Shown here: positions 1-9,024 of the stretch, in pieces
Layout: every line of letters begins with the position of its first letter
Position numbering within the stretch: position 1 is the first letter of the stretch
DNA from: Nitrospinota bacterium
GTDB lineage: Bacteria; Nitrospinota_A; UBA7883; JACRLM01
Direction: 5' to 3'
Assembly (NCBI GenBank): GCA_016235255.1
Contig: JACRLM010000063.1
Span: forward strand, 1 to 64,000
DNA length: 64,000 bases
Made by a program: the position numbers and the translations under genes
The notes under the pieces: model-generated
Database searches by the model: none
Told to the model about the DNA's origin: nothing
What the model saw: only the letters and a program-made list of their open reading frames with translations

Positions 1-49
1 AATCCATTCTTCCCTTGCCAGTTTTCCCGTTACCGTTTACTCTTTTCAT
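1..49 (-). CDS. 5' end of an unidentified gene (partial)
   Basis: A minus-strand reading frame begins with ATG at position 49 and runs off the left edge. A near-perfect Shine-Dalgarno (AAGGAGG) lies at 54-60, four bases from the ATG, so this is very likely a real start. Only 16 residues are visible (MKRVNGNGKTGKGRMD), basic and glycine-rich, and they do not identify the product. It is divergent from the gene at 250. Confidence 0.6.
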   Translation of the reverse strand, partial: MKRVNGNGKTGKGRMD

Positions 50-167
50 GTGACCTCCTTGCTTTCCGTTGTTTTCGTTCAAAAACATGGTAGCAGGTGA
101 GGTCATACCTTCGTTTCAACTAAGTTTAGGACACTTTCCCGCGCATTTCACAAATAATAGTTTTCCT

Positions 168-197
168 TTGATCTCAAGCGATTCGGCAGTTTATGTT
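168..197 (+). promoter_or_regulatory. candidate sigma-70 promoter
   Basis: TTGATC (168-173) and TATGTT (192-197) are separated by 18 bases, upstream of the exported protein gene at 250. Both boxes match the consensus only partly. The surrounding 1-249 intergenic region is AT-rich and otherwise holds only the divergent start at 49. Confidence 0.3.
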
Positions 198-249
198 ATG
201 GTACATCTTTGAATAACAAATCGATATTAACAACTATTCGGGTCAGGCA

Positions 250-1023
250 ATGAAAAAGATTCTTGGAGTATTGACGGTCATTTTTGTGCTTGGATTCTCC
301 GGAGCAGCTGACGCAACGCCTTCCACTCAAATCTGGATACCATCCACCGATATCCAGGGATTTCTTGTCCCGCATTTTGGAGTTGACACTTACAATACTC
401 TCGGCGAAAAATCCATCCCGAACGGCGGCAAGGGGTTCAACACGATAAACTACGGCCTGACAGTGGGCATTTCGCCTCCCGGCATTTCCGATAAAATTGG
501 AATCGAGGTGGGCGTTGATTACCGTGATGTTTCCGGCGACAGCGAAAACCCCTGGTACTGGAACGCCAAGCTTGGACTGGCCGAAGGGGCGTTTGGAGAT
601 ATTTCGCCCGCCATTGCCGTCGGCGCGTACGACATGGGGAACAAAGACGGCGTAAATGATTACAACATCGTATACGGTCTTGTGGCCAGGACATTCGGCG
701 AGTTGGGACGTCTTAGCGTGGGAGGTTTTTCCGGCAATGACAAACTGCTGCTCGACGGAGAGGGGAAAAAGGATAACTCCGGCGTTCTGGCCTCGTGGGA
801 CAAGGCAATCAACGACAAGTGGTGGGTTGCGGCCGACTACATGGGCGGCAAAAGCGGATACGGAGCGCTAACGCTGGGCTTCTGTTATTATATATTGCCT
901 TCGACCAGCTTTATCGTCGGCTACGATATTTATAATAACAGCGACATCAAGCCGACCCTGACTTTCCAGTTGGACATAAATTTCGACGGCTTGACGCATC
1001 CGCATCACGCTCATAAAGACTAA
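250..1023 (+). CDS. exported beta-barrel-like protein of unknown function
   Basis: The 257-residue product opens with a clear Sec signal peptide (MKK, hydrophobic core, cleavage near ADA-TP around residue 23). The rest has alternating hydrophobic/polar stretches and many Gly, Tyr, Trp and Asn residues (for example the IGIEVGVDYRDV, NIVYGLVARTF and STSFIVGYDIYNN segments). This is typical of a small outer-membrane beta barrel, probably 8-12 strands. The C-terminus is histidine-rich (HPHHAHKD), so metal binding is conceivable but unproven. It stands alone and I do not recognise the family; location is inferred from composition. Confidence 0.75.
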   Translation: MKKILGVLTVIFVLGFSGAADATPSTQIWIPSTDIQGFLVPHFGVDTYNTLGEKSIPNGGKGFNTINYGLTVGISPPGISDKIGIEVGVDYRDVSGDSENPWYWNAKLGLAEGAFGDISPAIAVGAYDMGNKDGVNDYNIVYGLVARTFGELGRLSVGGFSGNDKLLLDGEGKKDNSGVLASWDKAINDKWWVAADYMGGKSGYGALTLGFCYYILPSTSFIVGYDIYNNSDIKPTLTFQLDINFDGLTHPHHAHKD

Positions 1024-1104
1024 ACGCCGCAGCTTGTGGCGCGCCGGAAATGACCCAAGGTAAAAACATCCTTTCCTGCGCGCTTCATAAAATGCATTCC
1101 AGGT

Positions 1105-1929
1105 TTATTCCCAGGCTATGCTCCTGCCGTATTTTTCCGGGTCTTGCAAAAAAGCGTTTTTGCACGCCTCCGAACAAAAATGAAATGTTTTCTTTCCTGT
1201 GATGGCGTATATCTTCCTGACGCCGGGCATGCCGCACACCGGATCGAGCATTTGAGATCCCATCCCGGCTTCATATCTTAAGAACAGGTCCACGATGCTC
1301 GGATCAAACTGCTTGCCGCTGTTTTCAACCAGTATTTGACGCGCCCGCTCGGGGGTGAGCGCCTTGCGGTAAGCGCGGTCTGAAGTCATCGCGTCATACG
1401 CGTCAATTACCGAAATAATCCGTGCGCCTATAGGTATGGCCTCGCCAGCCAAACCGTCTGGATAACCTCCGCCGCCGTACGCCTCATGGTGATGGCGGAT
1501 GATGGTTGCCGCCTTTTTCAATCCCCTGATGGATTTAAGGGCGTCCGCCCCGAGAGCGGGATGCGCCTTTATAAGGGCAAACTCGTTTTCATCAAGTTTG
1601 CCCGGCTTTTTCAAAACGCTGTCCGGCACGCCGACTTTGCCTATGTCGTGAAGAGCTCCGGCGGCGGCGAGATCGTTTAGCCCGCTTCTTGAAAGTTCCA
1701 GCCAAGCGCCTATTTGGCTTGAGGCGCCCCGCACACGGGCGCAATGCCCCTCGGTGTAGCCGTCTTTAAGTTCGATCAAGGACGACAGGGAGATCAGCAT
1801 TCCCATGAATTCTTCATCCTTTTCCCGTGACAGGCGAAAAAGAAACATGGCCAGGCCAGCCAGCGCTATCGCAAGAAGCGCCTCTGATATGACAAGCAGG
1901 TGCATTACTGTTTCAGTGTCCGCCAGCAT
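1105..1929 (-). CDS. membrane-anchored HD-GYP phosphodiesterase with C-terminal YHS domain
   Basis: 274 residues. One N-terminal membrane helix (about 9-31) precedes an HD-GYP domain (about 40-220) with HDIGK (His94-Asp95), the HHHEAYGGGGYPDGL motif around 146-159 and the DAYDAMTSDRAYR stretch, so cyclic di-GMP hydrolysis is expected from the family. Residues 229-270 form a YHS domain (DPVCGM start; Cys232, Cys252, Cys256), a small metal-associated module found in copper and other metal-handling proteins. The ATG at 1929 is preferred over a GTG two codons upstream because AAGG lies five bases before it. The combination suggests metal-tuned c-di-GMP turnover, which is inference. Confidence 0.9.
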   Translation of the reverse strand: MLADTETVMHLLVISEALLAIALAGLAMFLFRLSREKDEEFMGMLISLSSLIELKDGYTEGHCARVRGASSQIGAWLELSRSGLNDLAAAGALHDIGKVGVPDSVLKKPGKLDENEFALIKAHPALGADALKSIRGLKKAATIIRHHHEAYGGGGYPDGLAGEAIPIGARIISVIDAYDAMTSDRAYRKALTPERARQILVENSGKQFDPSIVDLFLRYEAGMGSQMLDPVCGMPGVRKIYAITGKKTFHFCSEACKNAFLQDPEKYGRSIAWE

Positions 1930-1998
1930 GACCACCTTCTTTTGGAAAAGTCAGCGTTTTTTCCGGAAATAATCAGGGTTTGATTATATTGCGCAGGT

Positions 1999-3147
1999 TT
2001 AACCGCAAAAAGCCATGTCATCCCTATGGATTATTTCGTCGTACGCTTTATAGCCCAATAAATTTTCTATCTGGTTCGAGCGCGCACCCTTTATCCTCTC
2101 AATCTCTCTCGACGGGTAATTAACAAGCCCTTTGGCGAACTTTTCGCCGTCCGGCCCAAAAATGTTCACCGCCTCGCCCGCATCGAAATCCCCCGCCACT
2201 TTCGTTATGCCGGACGCCAGCAGGCTGCGCCCTTTTTTCAGGATCGCCTCCTTCGCCCCGGCGTCCACATGGATTTCCCCGGATGACTTGAGGGTGAACT
2301 CTATCCAGTGCCGCTTGCTGTCGAGCCTGTCTTCATGGGGGGAAAAGAACGTCCCCACCGGCTTCCCGGCCAACGCCGCAAGCAGGGAGCCTGTGACTGT
2401 CCCCGGCAATATGATAGTGGGGGTCCCGAACCGGGCCGCTTCCGCCGCGGCGCGCACCTTGGAGGCCATCCCTCCTAACCCTGTCCGTGACGACGAATCA
2501 CCGGCGACTGAGAGGATGGATTCGTCCACCTCTTCCACGAAATCTATCCTGGCCGCGTTCTTGTCCTTGCGCGGGTCGGCCTGGTATAGACCGTCCACGT
2601 CGGACAGCACCGCCAGAAGGTCCGCCTCCACAAGGTTTGTGACGCGGGCTGAAAGCGTGTCATTGTCGCCGAACTTTATCTCGTCCACCGCCACGGTGTC
2701 ATTCTCGTTTATTACCGGGACAACCCCCAGGTCGAACATGGCGTTCATGGTGTTGCGGGAGTTTATGAAACGCTTCCTGTCCGAAAGATCGTCATGGGTC
2801 AAAAGCGCCTGCCCCGCCTTCACCCCGTGCGCCGCCAGATGGCGCGCCCACAGCGCGATAAGGCTCCCCTGCCCCAGCGCGGCGGCGGCCTGCTTGACCG
2901 GGATGGAAAGGCCGTGGCGAGGCACGTTGAGCATTTTGGCCCCTATGGCCACGGCGCCGGAGGTCACCACCGCCACCTTGCGCCCGCCTTTGGAAATATC
3001 CGCCACCTGCCGGGCGATCTCCTCAATCACGGCGTCGTCCACCGTGGTATATCCCCCGCCGGTAAGCACTCCGCTGCCGATCTTCACAACTATCCGCCTG
3101 GCTTGCGAAAGGAGCTTTAAGCGCCGCTCCGCCTGATCAGGCGTCAT
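1999..3147 (-). CDS. proB: glutamate 5-kinase (ProB)
   Basis: Catalyses ATP-dependent phosphorylation of glutamate, the first step of proline synthesis. The 382-residue protein has the amino-acid kinase fold: RRIVVKIGSGVLT near the N-terminus, VVTSGAVAIG, the PVINENDTVAVDEIKFGDND segment, and a C-terminal PUA domain from about residue 280, as in full-length bacterial ProB. The ATG at 3147 overlaps the trpD stop as ATGA and has AAGGTG upstream; an in-frame GTG at 3156 is less likely. The linkage to trp genes implies a mixed amino-acid operon. proA is not nearby. Confidence 0.95.
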   Translation of the reverse strand: MTPDQAERRLKLLSQARRIVVKIGSGVLTGGGYTTVDDAVIEEIARQVADISKGGRKVAVVTSGAVAIGAKMLNVPRHGLSIPVKQAAAALGQGSLIALWARHLAAHGVKAGQALLTHDDLSDRKRFINSRNTMNAMFDLGVVPVINENDTVAVDEIKFGDNDTLSARVTNLVEADLLAVLSDVDGLYQADPRKDKNAARIDFVEEVDESILSVAGDSSSRTGLGGMASKVRAAAEAARFGTPTIILPGTVTGSLLAALAGKPVGTFFSPHEDRLDSKRHWIEFTLKSSGEIHVDAGAKEAILKKGRSLLASGITKVAGDFDAGEAVNIFGPDGEKFAKGLVNYPSREIERIKGARSNQIENLLGYKAYDEIIHRDDMAFCG

Positions 3148-4157
3148 GCTCCGCACACCTTCACGAGCGCATCCAGCTTTCCCGCGGCGGCCCCGGAATC
3201 TATCGATTTTTCGGCCAACGCAATGGCGTCATCGATGAATTTTGACAGCCCCCCGGCGCAAATCACCGCCGCCGCGTTGAGTATGGTGATGTCCCGGTGC
3301 GCCCCCTTCTGGCCGGCGAGCACGTCGCGGGTGATCCTGGCGTTATGCTCCGCGTCCCCCCCCTTGATGGAATCCGGGTGGTGGATCGGCATGCCGAACT
3401 GCTCCGGGGTGACGGTGAATGTCTTCACGCGGCCATCTTTTAGCATGGCCACGTCGGTGGCGGTGGTGACGGTTATTTCGTCCAGCCCGTCGTGGCCGTG
3501 GACCACGAAAACATGGACCGCCCCAAGCTTGGAAAGCACGAGGGCTATCGGCTCCACCAGTTTGCGGTCATATACACCGATCACCTGGTTTTTGGCCCCC
3601 GCAGGGTTCGTCAAAGGCCCCAGCAGGTTGAATATGGTGCGCACGCCGATGTCCCTGCGGGCCGGCATCACGTATTTCATTGCGCTGTGCATCAGCGGGG
3701 CGAAAAGAAAACCGATGCCGACTTGCGCCAGGCACTTCTCCACTTTGGCCTGCTCGGCCTCCACGTTCACCCCCAGCGCCTTCAATACGTCCGCCGAGCC
3801 GGATCTGGACGATATGGCCCTGTTTCCGTGCTTTGCAACGGTCAATCCCGCTCCAGCCGCCACGAAGGCGGCAGTGGTGGAGATGTTGAAAGTGTGCGCC
3901 CCGTCGCCGCCTGTGCCGCAGGTGTCCACCACAATTCCGGAGCCTGCGTTGACCTTCAGCGCTTTCTCCCGCATCACCCGGGCCGCGCCGGCGATTTCCT
4001 CCACCGTCTCCCCTTTCATCCGAAGGGCGGTCAGCAGCGAGGCGATTTGCGCGTCCGAAGCCCCCCCGGTCATGATCTGTCCCATGACCGCGGCCATTTC
4101 GTTTTCCGTAAGGCCGTTGCGTTCGATTACTTTTGCGATGGCGTCCTTTATGGTCAT
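3144..4157 (-). CDS. trpD: anthranilate phosphoribosyltransferase (TrpD)
   Basis: Transfers phosphoribose from PRPP to anthranilate in tryptophan synthesis. The 337-residue product has the family's glycine-rich PRPP loop (VDTCGTGGDGAHTFNISTT), KHGNRAISSRSGSADVLKALG, and RTIFNLLGPLTNPA. Full length for the family. It lies between trpG (upstream, 57-bp gap) and proB (4-bp overlap). No trpE is visible in the window. Confidence 0.96.
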   Translation of the reverse strand: MTIKDAIAKVIERNGLTENEMAAVMGQIMTGGASDAQIASLLTALRMKGETVEEIAGAARVMREKALKVNAGSGIVVDTCGTGGDGAHTFNISTTAAFVAAGAGLTVAKHGNRAISSRSGSADVLKALGVNVEAEQAKVEKCLAQVGIGFLFAPLMHSAMKYVMPARRDIGVRTIFNLLGPLTNPAGAKNQVIGVYDRKLVEPIALVLSKLGAVHVFVVHGHDGLDEITVTTATDVAMLKDGRVKTFTVTPEQFGMPIHHPDSIKGGDAEHNARITRDVLAGQKGAHRDITILNAAAVICAGGLSKFIDDAIALAEKSIDSGAAAGKLDALVKVCGA

Positions 4158-4214
4158 TTCAATTTTCTTCCGATATTGTCCAGGTAATAATAATCAAAAT
4201 GCGGCTGTCCCGCC

Positions 4215-4778
4215 CTAAAAAGAGAGGAAATTCCTCAATAAATCCTTCCCCACTTCCGTCATGATGGACTCGGGATGGAACTGCACCCCCTCCATCGGGG
4301 CGGTCTTGTGGCGTATCCCCATGATCTCCCCGTCCTCCGACCGGGCGGTTATCTTGAACACGGACGGCAGGCTGGCCTCCTCCGCCACCAGCGAATGGTA
4401 ACGGGTGGCGGTGAACGGGTTCTTTATCCCTTTGTATATCCCCTCGCCGTCGTGATGTATCTGGCTGGTCTTGCCGTGCATCAGGGTCTTGGCCTTGATG
4501 ATGCGCCCGCCAAACGCCGCCGCCATGGACTGGTGCCCAAGGCATACCCCCAGGATGGGAAGTTTACCCCCGAACTCCTTGATAACTTCCATGGATATCC
4601 CCGCCTCGTTGGGGGTCTTGGGCCCGGGGGATATGACGATCCGCGAAGGCGCCATCGCCTCTATCTGGCCGATTGAAAGCGCGTCGTTTCGCGAAACGTT
4701 CACCTCCTCGCCCAGTTCGATGAGATATTGGGCCAGGTTGTAGGTGAACGAGTCATAATTGTCTATAAGCAAAAGCAT
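4215..4778 (-). CDS. trpG: anthranilate/aminodeoxychorismate synthase glutamine amidotransferase subunit
   Basis: Class I glutamine amidotransferase of 187 residues that would supply ammonia to TrpE (or PabB). It starts with [18 protein letters not shown] and carries the catalytic [10 protein letters not shown] (nucleophile Cys) and [10 protein letters not shown] (His/Glu) motifs and the [11 protein letters not shown] oxyanion region. The ATG at 4778 has CGGAG eight bases upstream; a GTG at 4787 is in frame but has no ribosome site. Its place before trpD favours the tryptophan role, though such subunits are often shared with folate synthesis. Confidence 0.93.
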   Translation of the reverse strand: MLLLIDNYDSFTYNLAQYLIELGEEVNVSRNDALSIGQIEAMAPSRIVISPGPKTPNEAGISMEVIKEFGGKLPILGVCLGHQSMAAAFGGRIIKAKTLMHGKTSQIHHDGEGIYKGIKNPFTATRYHSLVAEEASLPSVFKITARSEDGEIMGIRHKTAPMEGVQFHPESIMTEVGKDLLRNFLSF

Positions 4779-4883
4779 CCTGCACACTCCGAAAAGTCAC
4801 GCTGGATAGTATATGACTTAAGCGGTACAATTAAAAGTCGTGGAGGATGCTTTTTCGTTCCATAACATCACATTCTGGTCAAT

Positions 4884-5474
4884 ATGCATGACAATGGCGG
4901 CGGCCACGGCGCGCACGTGTTCGATCCCAAAAGCTGGATGAAGCTTGAATCGCCCGAGCGGCGGGCGAAAATGGACCCTGAAAAGCTGGCGGATATCATG
5001 GGATTGACAGGCGAAGATGTTGCGCTCGACATCGGTTGCGGGACCGGATTTTTCGCCCAGTCCGTGGCGCCGCGCGTTAAAAACTATTATGGAGTGGACA
5101 TTTCCGAAGATCTGCTCGATGTGTTCCGCTCCAAAATACGGGACGGGGTGATGGGGAATGTGGTCCTGAAAACCGGGAACGCCACGGCCATGCCTGTTGA
5201 AAGCGGCTGTTGCAGCCTGGCCTTTCATGTGACGCTGTTCCATGAAATAGAGTCTCCGGAGGTTTTCCACGCAGAGATACGGCGGGTCTTAAAGCCCGGC
5301 GGCAGGCTTTTCGCGGTGGACTGGCACGCCCGGGACACAGGATGGGGGCCGCCTGTGGACCATCGGCGCTCCGTGGAGAGCGCCATAAAGCTGATGACGG
5401 ACGGAGGTTTCGCCATTCTCAAGGAACATGGAATATACAAGGACCATTATGTCCTTGAGGCGGCGGTCCGGTGA
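4884..5474 (+). CDS. class I SAM-dependent methyltransferase
   Basis: 196 residues with a Rossmann-type methyltransferase core: the SAM-binding LDIGCGTGFFAQ motif at about 48-59, VDISEDLLDVF (acidic residue that binds the ribose), and a post-motif III stretch RRVLKPGGRLFAVDW typical of UbiE/type 11 methyltransferases. Substrate cannot be read from the sequence. The start ATG has only a weak ribosome site. It precedes the hybrid kinase by nine bases, so the two may be co-transcribed. It is divergent from the trp genes. Confidence 0.85.
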   Translation: MHDNGGGHGAHVFDPKSWMKLESPERRAKMDPEKLADIMGLTGEDVALDIGCGTGFFAQSVAPRVKNYYGVDISEDLLDVFRSKIRDGVMGNVVLKTGNATAMPVESGCCSLAFHVTLFHEIESPEVFHAEIRRVLKPGGRLFAVDWHARDTGWGPPVDHRRSVESAIKLMTDGGFAILKEHGIYKDHYVLEAAVR

Positions 5475-5483
5475 CGGTGGACC

Positions 5484-7688
5484 ATGAAAGACGATAATTC
5501 CGGCGTGGACAAGACCCGCGAAAAAGAAGAGCTGGCCAAGGTCTATAAAAGGCGCGTCACTCCCGTCCGGCTGACGCTGATCACCGCCATGCTCATATTC
5601 CTGTGCGAAGCGCTGGTGATGCTGATCCTTCATTTCATCCCGAAAGTGACCGGGATGCTGGAGGCCATGATAGACTCCACGTTGCTCACCTCCACGATGC
5701 TTCCGGCCCTTTATTTCCTTTTCTACCGCCCGATGATGCGCCACCTTTTCGAAATCGAGAATTTTGAAAGGGAACTGGTAAAAAGCCATGAAAGCATGGA
5801 AAACGCCCAGATCGCCGCCGACTTCGGCGTATGGGAATGGGACGTGAAAAGCGGGGGGCTGTTCTTGTCCAAAGGAGCCCTGCGGCTGGCGGGGCGGACC
5901 GAGGAAATCCTGAAAAAAGGCTTTGAGGGATACATCTCGTGTGTCCATCCACTGGATGCGGAATTCGTCCGCAAATCGTTCATGGAGCTTGCGAGCCGGG
6001 GAAAGACCCTGGAGATAGAGTACAGGCTTTTACTCCCGGACAAGACGGAGCGCGTGGTCCGCCACAAGGCCGAAGTCGCCGCGGAATCCGAAGGTTCGGC
6101 GGAAAAAGTCACTGGCGCCATACAGGACATTTCGGAACGCGCCAAGGCCGAAAGTGAAATGAACCGCCTTGCGATGGCGGTCAACCAGGCGGCGGAGACG
6201 ATTGTCATCACGGACACGGCCGGAGCCATCCAATACGTAAATCCCGCTTTCGAGAGGATCACCGGATACACGAAAAACGAGGCTTTGGGCAGGAATCCGA
6301 GGATATTAAAAAGCGGCAAACACGAAGACAAGTTCTACCGGGACCTGTGGAGCGCCATAACGGCTGGCAAGGTGTGGAAGGGGCGCATCATCAACAAGAA
6401 AAAGAACGGAGAGCTTTACGAAGACGAGGCGGTCATCTCCCCCTTGTTCGACCACAGCGGCAGGATCGTGAATTTCGTCGCGGTCAAAAGGGACATATCC
6501 AGGGAAGTGGAGCTTGAAAAGCGGATCCGCCGTTCACAGAAAATGGAGGCGATAGGATCGCTGGCAGGGGGCATAGCCCATGATTTTAACAACATACTTT
6601 CCTCCATAATCGGCTACACGGAAATGGCCATGGAGGACGTCAAGCCCGGCTCGCCGGCCAGGGAAGACCTGCTCGAAGTGCTAAAGGCCGGGAAAAGGGC
6701 CAGGGAACTGGTGAACCAGATTCTTATCTTCAGCAGGAAGGGCGAACGGGAGAAAAAGCCGCTTAGCCTTTACATTGCGGTGAAAGAGGCGCTCAAGCTG
6801 TTCAAGGCGTACGTCGCGCCGCCGATAAAAATAGCGGAGAACATAGACAGCGCCTCGGGGGTGATAATGGCCGATCCCACCCAGCTAAACCAGGTGATAA
6901 TGAACCTGCTCACAAACGCAAGCCATGCGATGAAGACAGGCGGCGGAACGCTTAGCGTGGGGGTGCGGCGGACCGAGCTTTCGGAAGATTTCAACACGCC
7001 GGGGGGCGATTACATAAAACCCGGCTCATATATCCTCATTACTGTCGCGGACACCGGCCATGGGATAAAAAAAGATGACCTGGACCGCATATTCGAGCCT
7101 TTTTTCACCACCAAGGCGGTGGGGGAGGGGACCGGGCTGGGGCTGGCCATCGTCCACGGCATCGTCACCGGCATGGACGGCGCCATTATAGTGGAAAGCG
7201 AGTTCGGAAAAGGCTCCGAGTTCAAGGTGTTCCTGCCGCGCGTGGAGGAGAAAGCGGAGACTGAGGAAACGATCATCGGCGGCGAACGCGCCAGAGGGGG
7301 CCAAGAGAGGCTTTTGGTGGTGGACGACGAGGAGTCGGTGGCCAAGTTCCTTAAAAGGGCGCTCACCATGATAGGGTACACCGTGGAGGCGGTCACAAGC
7401 CCGGCCGAAGCGCTGGAATTGCTCAAGCGTGGCGGCGATGAGTTCGACCTTATCATCACCGACCACGCCATGCCGGAAATGAACGGCGAGATGATGCTTG
7501 AACGCATAAGGGAAATGGGAGTGGAGACACCGGCGATAATCCTCACGGGAGTAAGCGCCAATGTCAGCGTGGAGCGGGCCGCGGCCCTGAAGGTCAGCGA
7601 GGTGGTCAACAAACCCGTGCTCACCCGGGAACTTGCCGAAGTGGTCCGCAAGACGCTGGACGTGCGCAAGGGGGCCGGAGCCGCGTGA
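5484..7688 (+). CDS. membrane-bound hybrid sensor histidine kinase (PAS-PAS-HK-REC)
   Basis: 734 residues. Two membrane helices (about 31-52 and 66-82) with almost no periplasmic loop are followed by two PAS/PAC modules (about 106-220 and 226-342), a HisKA helix pair with GGIAHDFNN (His366), a HATPase domain (N-box around 470-483, DTGHGI, GTGLGLAIVHG) and a C-terminal receiver with phospho-acceptor Asp660 in IITDHAMPEMNG. The architecture fits a cytosolic redox or ligand sensor feeding a phosphorelay. No cognate output regulator is adjacent, so its target is unknown. Confidence 0.93.
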   Translation: MKDDNSGVDKTREKEELAKVYKRRVTPVRLTLITAMLIFLCEALVMLILHFIPKVTGMLEAMIDSTLLTSTMLPALYFLFYRPMMRHLFEIENFERELVKSHESMENAQIAADFGVWEWDVKSGGLFLSKGALRLAGRTEEILKKGFEGYISCVHPLDAEFVRKSFMELASRGKTLEIEYRLLLPDKTERVVRHKAEVAAESEGSAEKVTGAIQDISERAKAESEMNRLAMAVNQAAETIVITDTAGAIQYVNPAFERITGYTKNEALGRNPRILKSGKHEDKFYRDLWSAITAGKVWKGRIINKKKNGELYEDEAVISPLFDHSGRIVNFVAVKRDISREVELEKRIRRSQKMEAIGSLAGGIAHDFNNILSSIIGYTEMAMEDVKPGSPAREDLLEVLKAGKRARELVNQILIFSRKGEREKKPLSLYIAVKEALKLFKAYVAPPIKIAENIDSASGVIMADPTQLNQVIMNLLTNASHAMKTGGGTLSVGVRRTELSEDFNTPGGDYIKPGSYILITVADTGHGIKKDDLDRIFEPFFTTKAVGEGTGLGLAIVHGIVTGMDGAIIVESEFGKGSEFKVFLPRVEEKAETEETIIGGERARGGQERLLVVDDEESVAKFLKRALTMIGYTVEAVTSPAEALELLKRGGDEFDLIITDHAMPEMNGEMMLERIREMGVETPAIILTGVSANVSVERAAALKVSEVVNKPVLTRELAEVVRKTLDVRKGAGAA

Positions 7689-7769
7689 CGGCCGCCGGAC
7701 GCTCCGGCGGGATATAATGTGTGTGAACGCCGCCATCGGCGGAACGTGGTCAATTAAAGGGAGGTCATC

Positions 7770-8534
7770 ATGTCAGGTTTCTTGACTGTGTCGGTCGTTT
7801 TCCTGGTCCTTGTGATTTCGTCGTTCCGCATACTCAATGAATACGAGCGCGGCGTCATATTCCGCCTTGGGCGGTATTACAAGGTCAAAGGCCCCGGGCT
7901 GATCGTCGTTTGGCCGGTGATAGACAAAATGGCGAAAATGTCCCTTCGCCTTGTCACCATGGACGTGCCCCCGCAGGACATCATCACCAGGGACAACGTT
8001 TCGGTCAAGGTCAACGCCGTGGTCTATTTCCGCGTGATGGAGCCGGACAAGGCGGTGATCCACGTAGAGGACTTTTATCACGCCACCGGGCAATTGGCGC
8101 AGACCACTCTACGCTCCATCCTTGGCCAGGTGGAACTGGACGAACTTCTGGCCAGCCGGGACAAGATAAACCACGAAATACAGATCATCCTGGACAAGCG
8201 GACGGATCCGTGGGGGATAAAGGTGGCCAACGTGGAGGTCAAGCATGTGGACCTGCCGGTGGAAATGCAGCGGGCCATGGCCAAGCAGGCGGAAGCGGAA
8301 AGGGAACGGCGCGCCAAGGTGATCAATTCAGACGGTGAATTCCAGGCCGCCCAGAAGCTGGCGGACGCGGCGGAGATAATCACGAAGCATCCTGCGGCCC
8401 TCACGTTGCGCTATCTGCAGACGATCCGCGAAATGTCGGCGGAACATTCAACGAACACCATAATCCCCCTGCCGATGGACTTTCTGCAGCCGTTCATGAA
8501 AGCCATAACGCGGTATGGCGAGCAAAAAGAGTGA
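7770..8534 (+). CDS. slipin / stomatin-like SPFH membrane protein
   Basis: 254 residues with one N-terminal membrane helix (about 3-20) followed by the SPFH/Band 7 domain ([19 protein letters not shown], then [24 protein letters not shown]) and a C-terminal coiled coil rich in Ala/Glu ([16 protein letters not shown]). Slipins form oligomeric membrane scaffolds and are often next to an NfeD-type protease partner; none is seen here. GGGAGG lies just upstream of the start. It is followed by a convergent gene. Confidence 0.92.
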   Translation: MSGFLTVSVVFLVLVISSFRILNEYERGVIFRLGRYYKVKGPGLIVVWPVIDKMAKMSLRLVTMDVPPQDIITRDNVSVKVNAVVYFRVMEPDKAVIHVEDFYHATGQLAQTTLRSILGQVELDELLASRDKINHEIQIILDKRTDPWGIKVANVEVKHVDLPVEMQRAMAKQAEAERERRAKVINSDGEFQAAQKLADAAEIITKHPAALTLRYLQTIREMSAEHSTNTIIPLPMDFLQPFMKAITRYGEQKE

Positions 8535-8598
8535 TAGCGCGGGGATATGATCCACGGCCGCAGGCCGCAGGGGAACTATAGCCGGGAATCGGACGCCG

Positions 8599-9024
8599 TC
8601 AGGCGCCCAACATCCTTGTCAATAAACCTTTGCGCTCCTCCGGCTTCTTTTTTTTCAGCGATTCAATCTCCCCGGCGGAAGGCTTGACGCGTGACAGTAC
8701 CCACCATGGATCCGGCGACGCCGTTGCGGAGCATCCCCCGCCACAGCTGGACGGGTCATAAGTTTTTATCATGCGGGGGGATTCGGGCGTATGGACGTAT
8801 GTGTACGGGTACGCGATGTTGATCATCCGGCGCGCCTTCACTTCGGCGTGGAGTCCCCGCAGCAACTCCGCCGCCTTGCCAGCGTCAATCGCCTCCACCA
8901 AGCCTTGCGTGAAATTGACAGCGGTCCAATCCCCTTCCAGCGATTCGGCCAGTGAAATATAACCCTCTTCGCTTAATATCCCTTCAAGCCTGCCCGTAAA
9001 AAGCTCAGTAAATTCCGCGCTCAT
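8599..9024 (-). CDS. hypothetical protein co-translated with the YgiQ-like gene
   Basis: 141 residues, no signal peptide, no family recognised. The start ATG overlaps the stop of the upstream radical-SAM gene as ATGA, which argues strongly for real, coupled translation. Notable features are a DPSSCGGGC cysteine cluster near residue 93-100 and a lysine-rich C-terminus. The paired cysteines could bind metal or an iron-sulfur cluster, but that is only a guess. Its coupling to the radical-SAM gene suggests shared function. Confidence 0.8.
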   Translation of the reverse strand: MSAEFTELFTGRLEGILSEEGYISLAESLEGDWTAVNFTQGLVEAIDAGKAAELLRGLHAEVKARRMINIAYPYTYVHTPESPRMIKTYDPSSCGGGCSATASPDPWWVLSRVKPSAGEIESLKKKKPEERKGLLTRMLGA

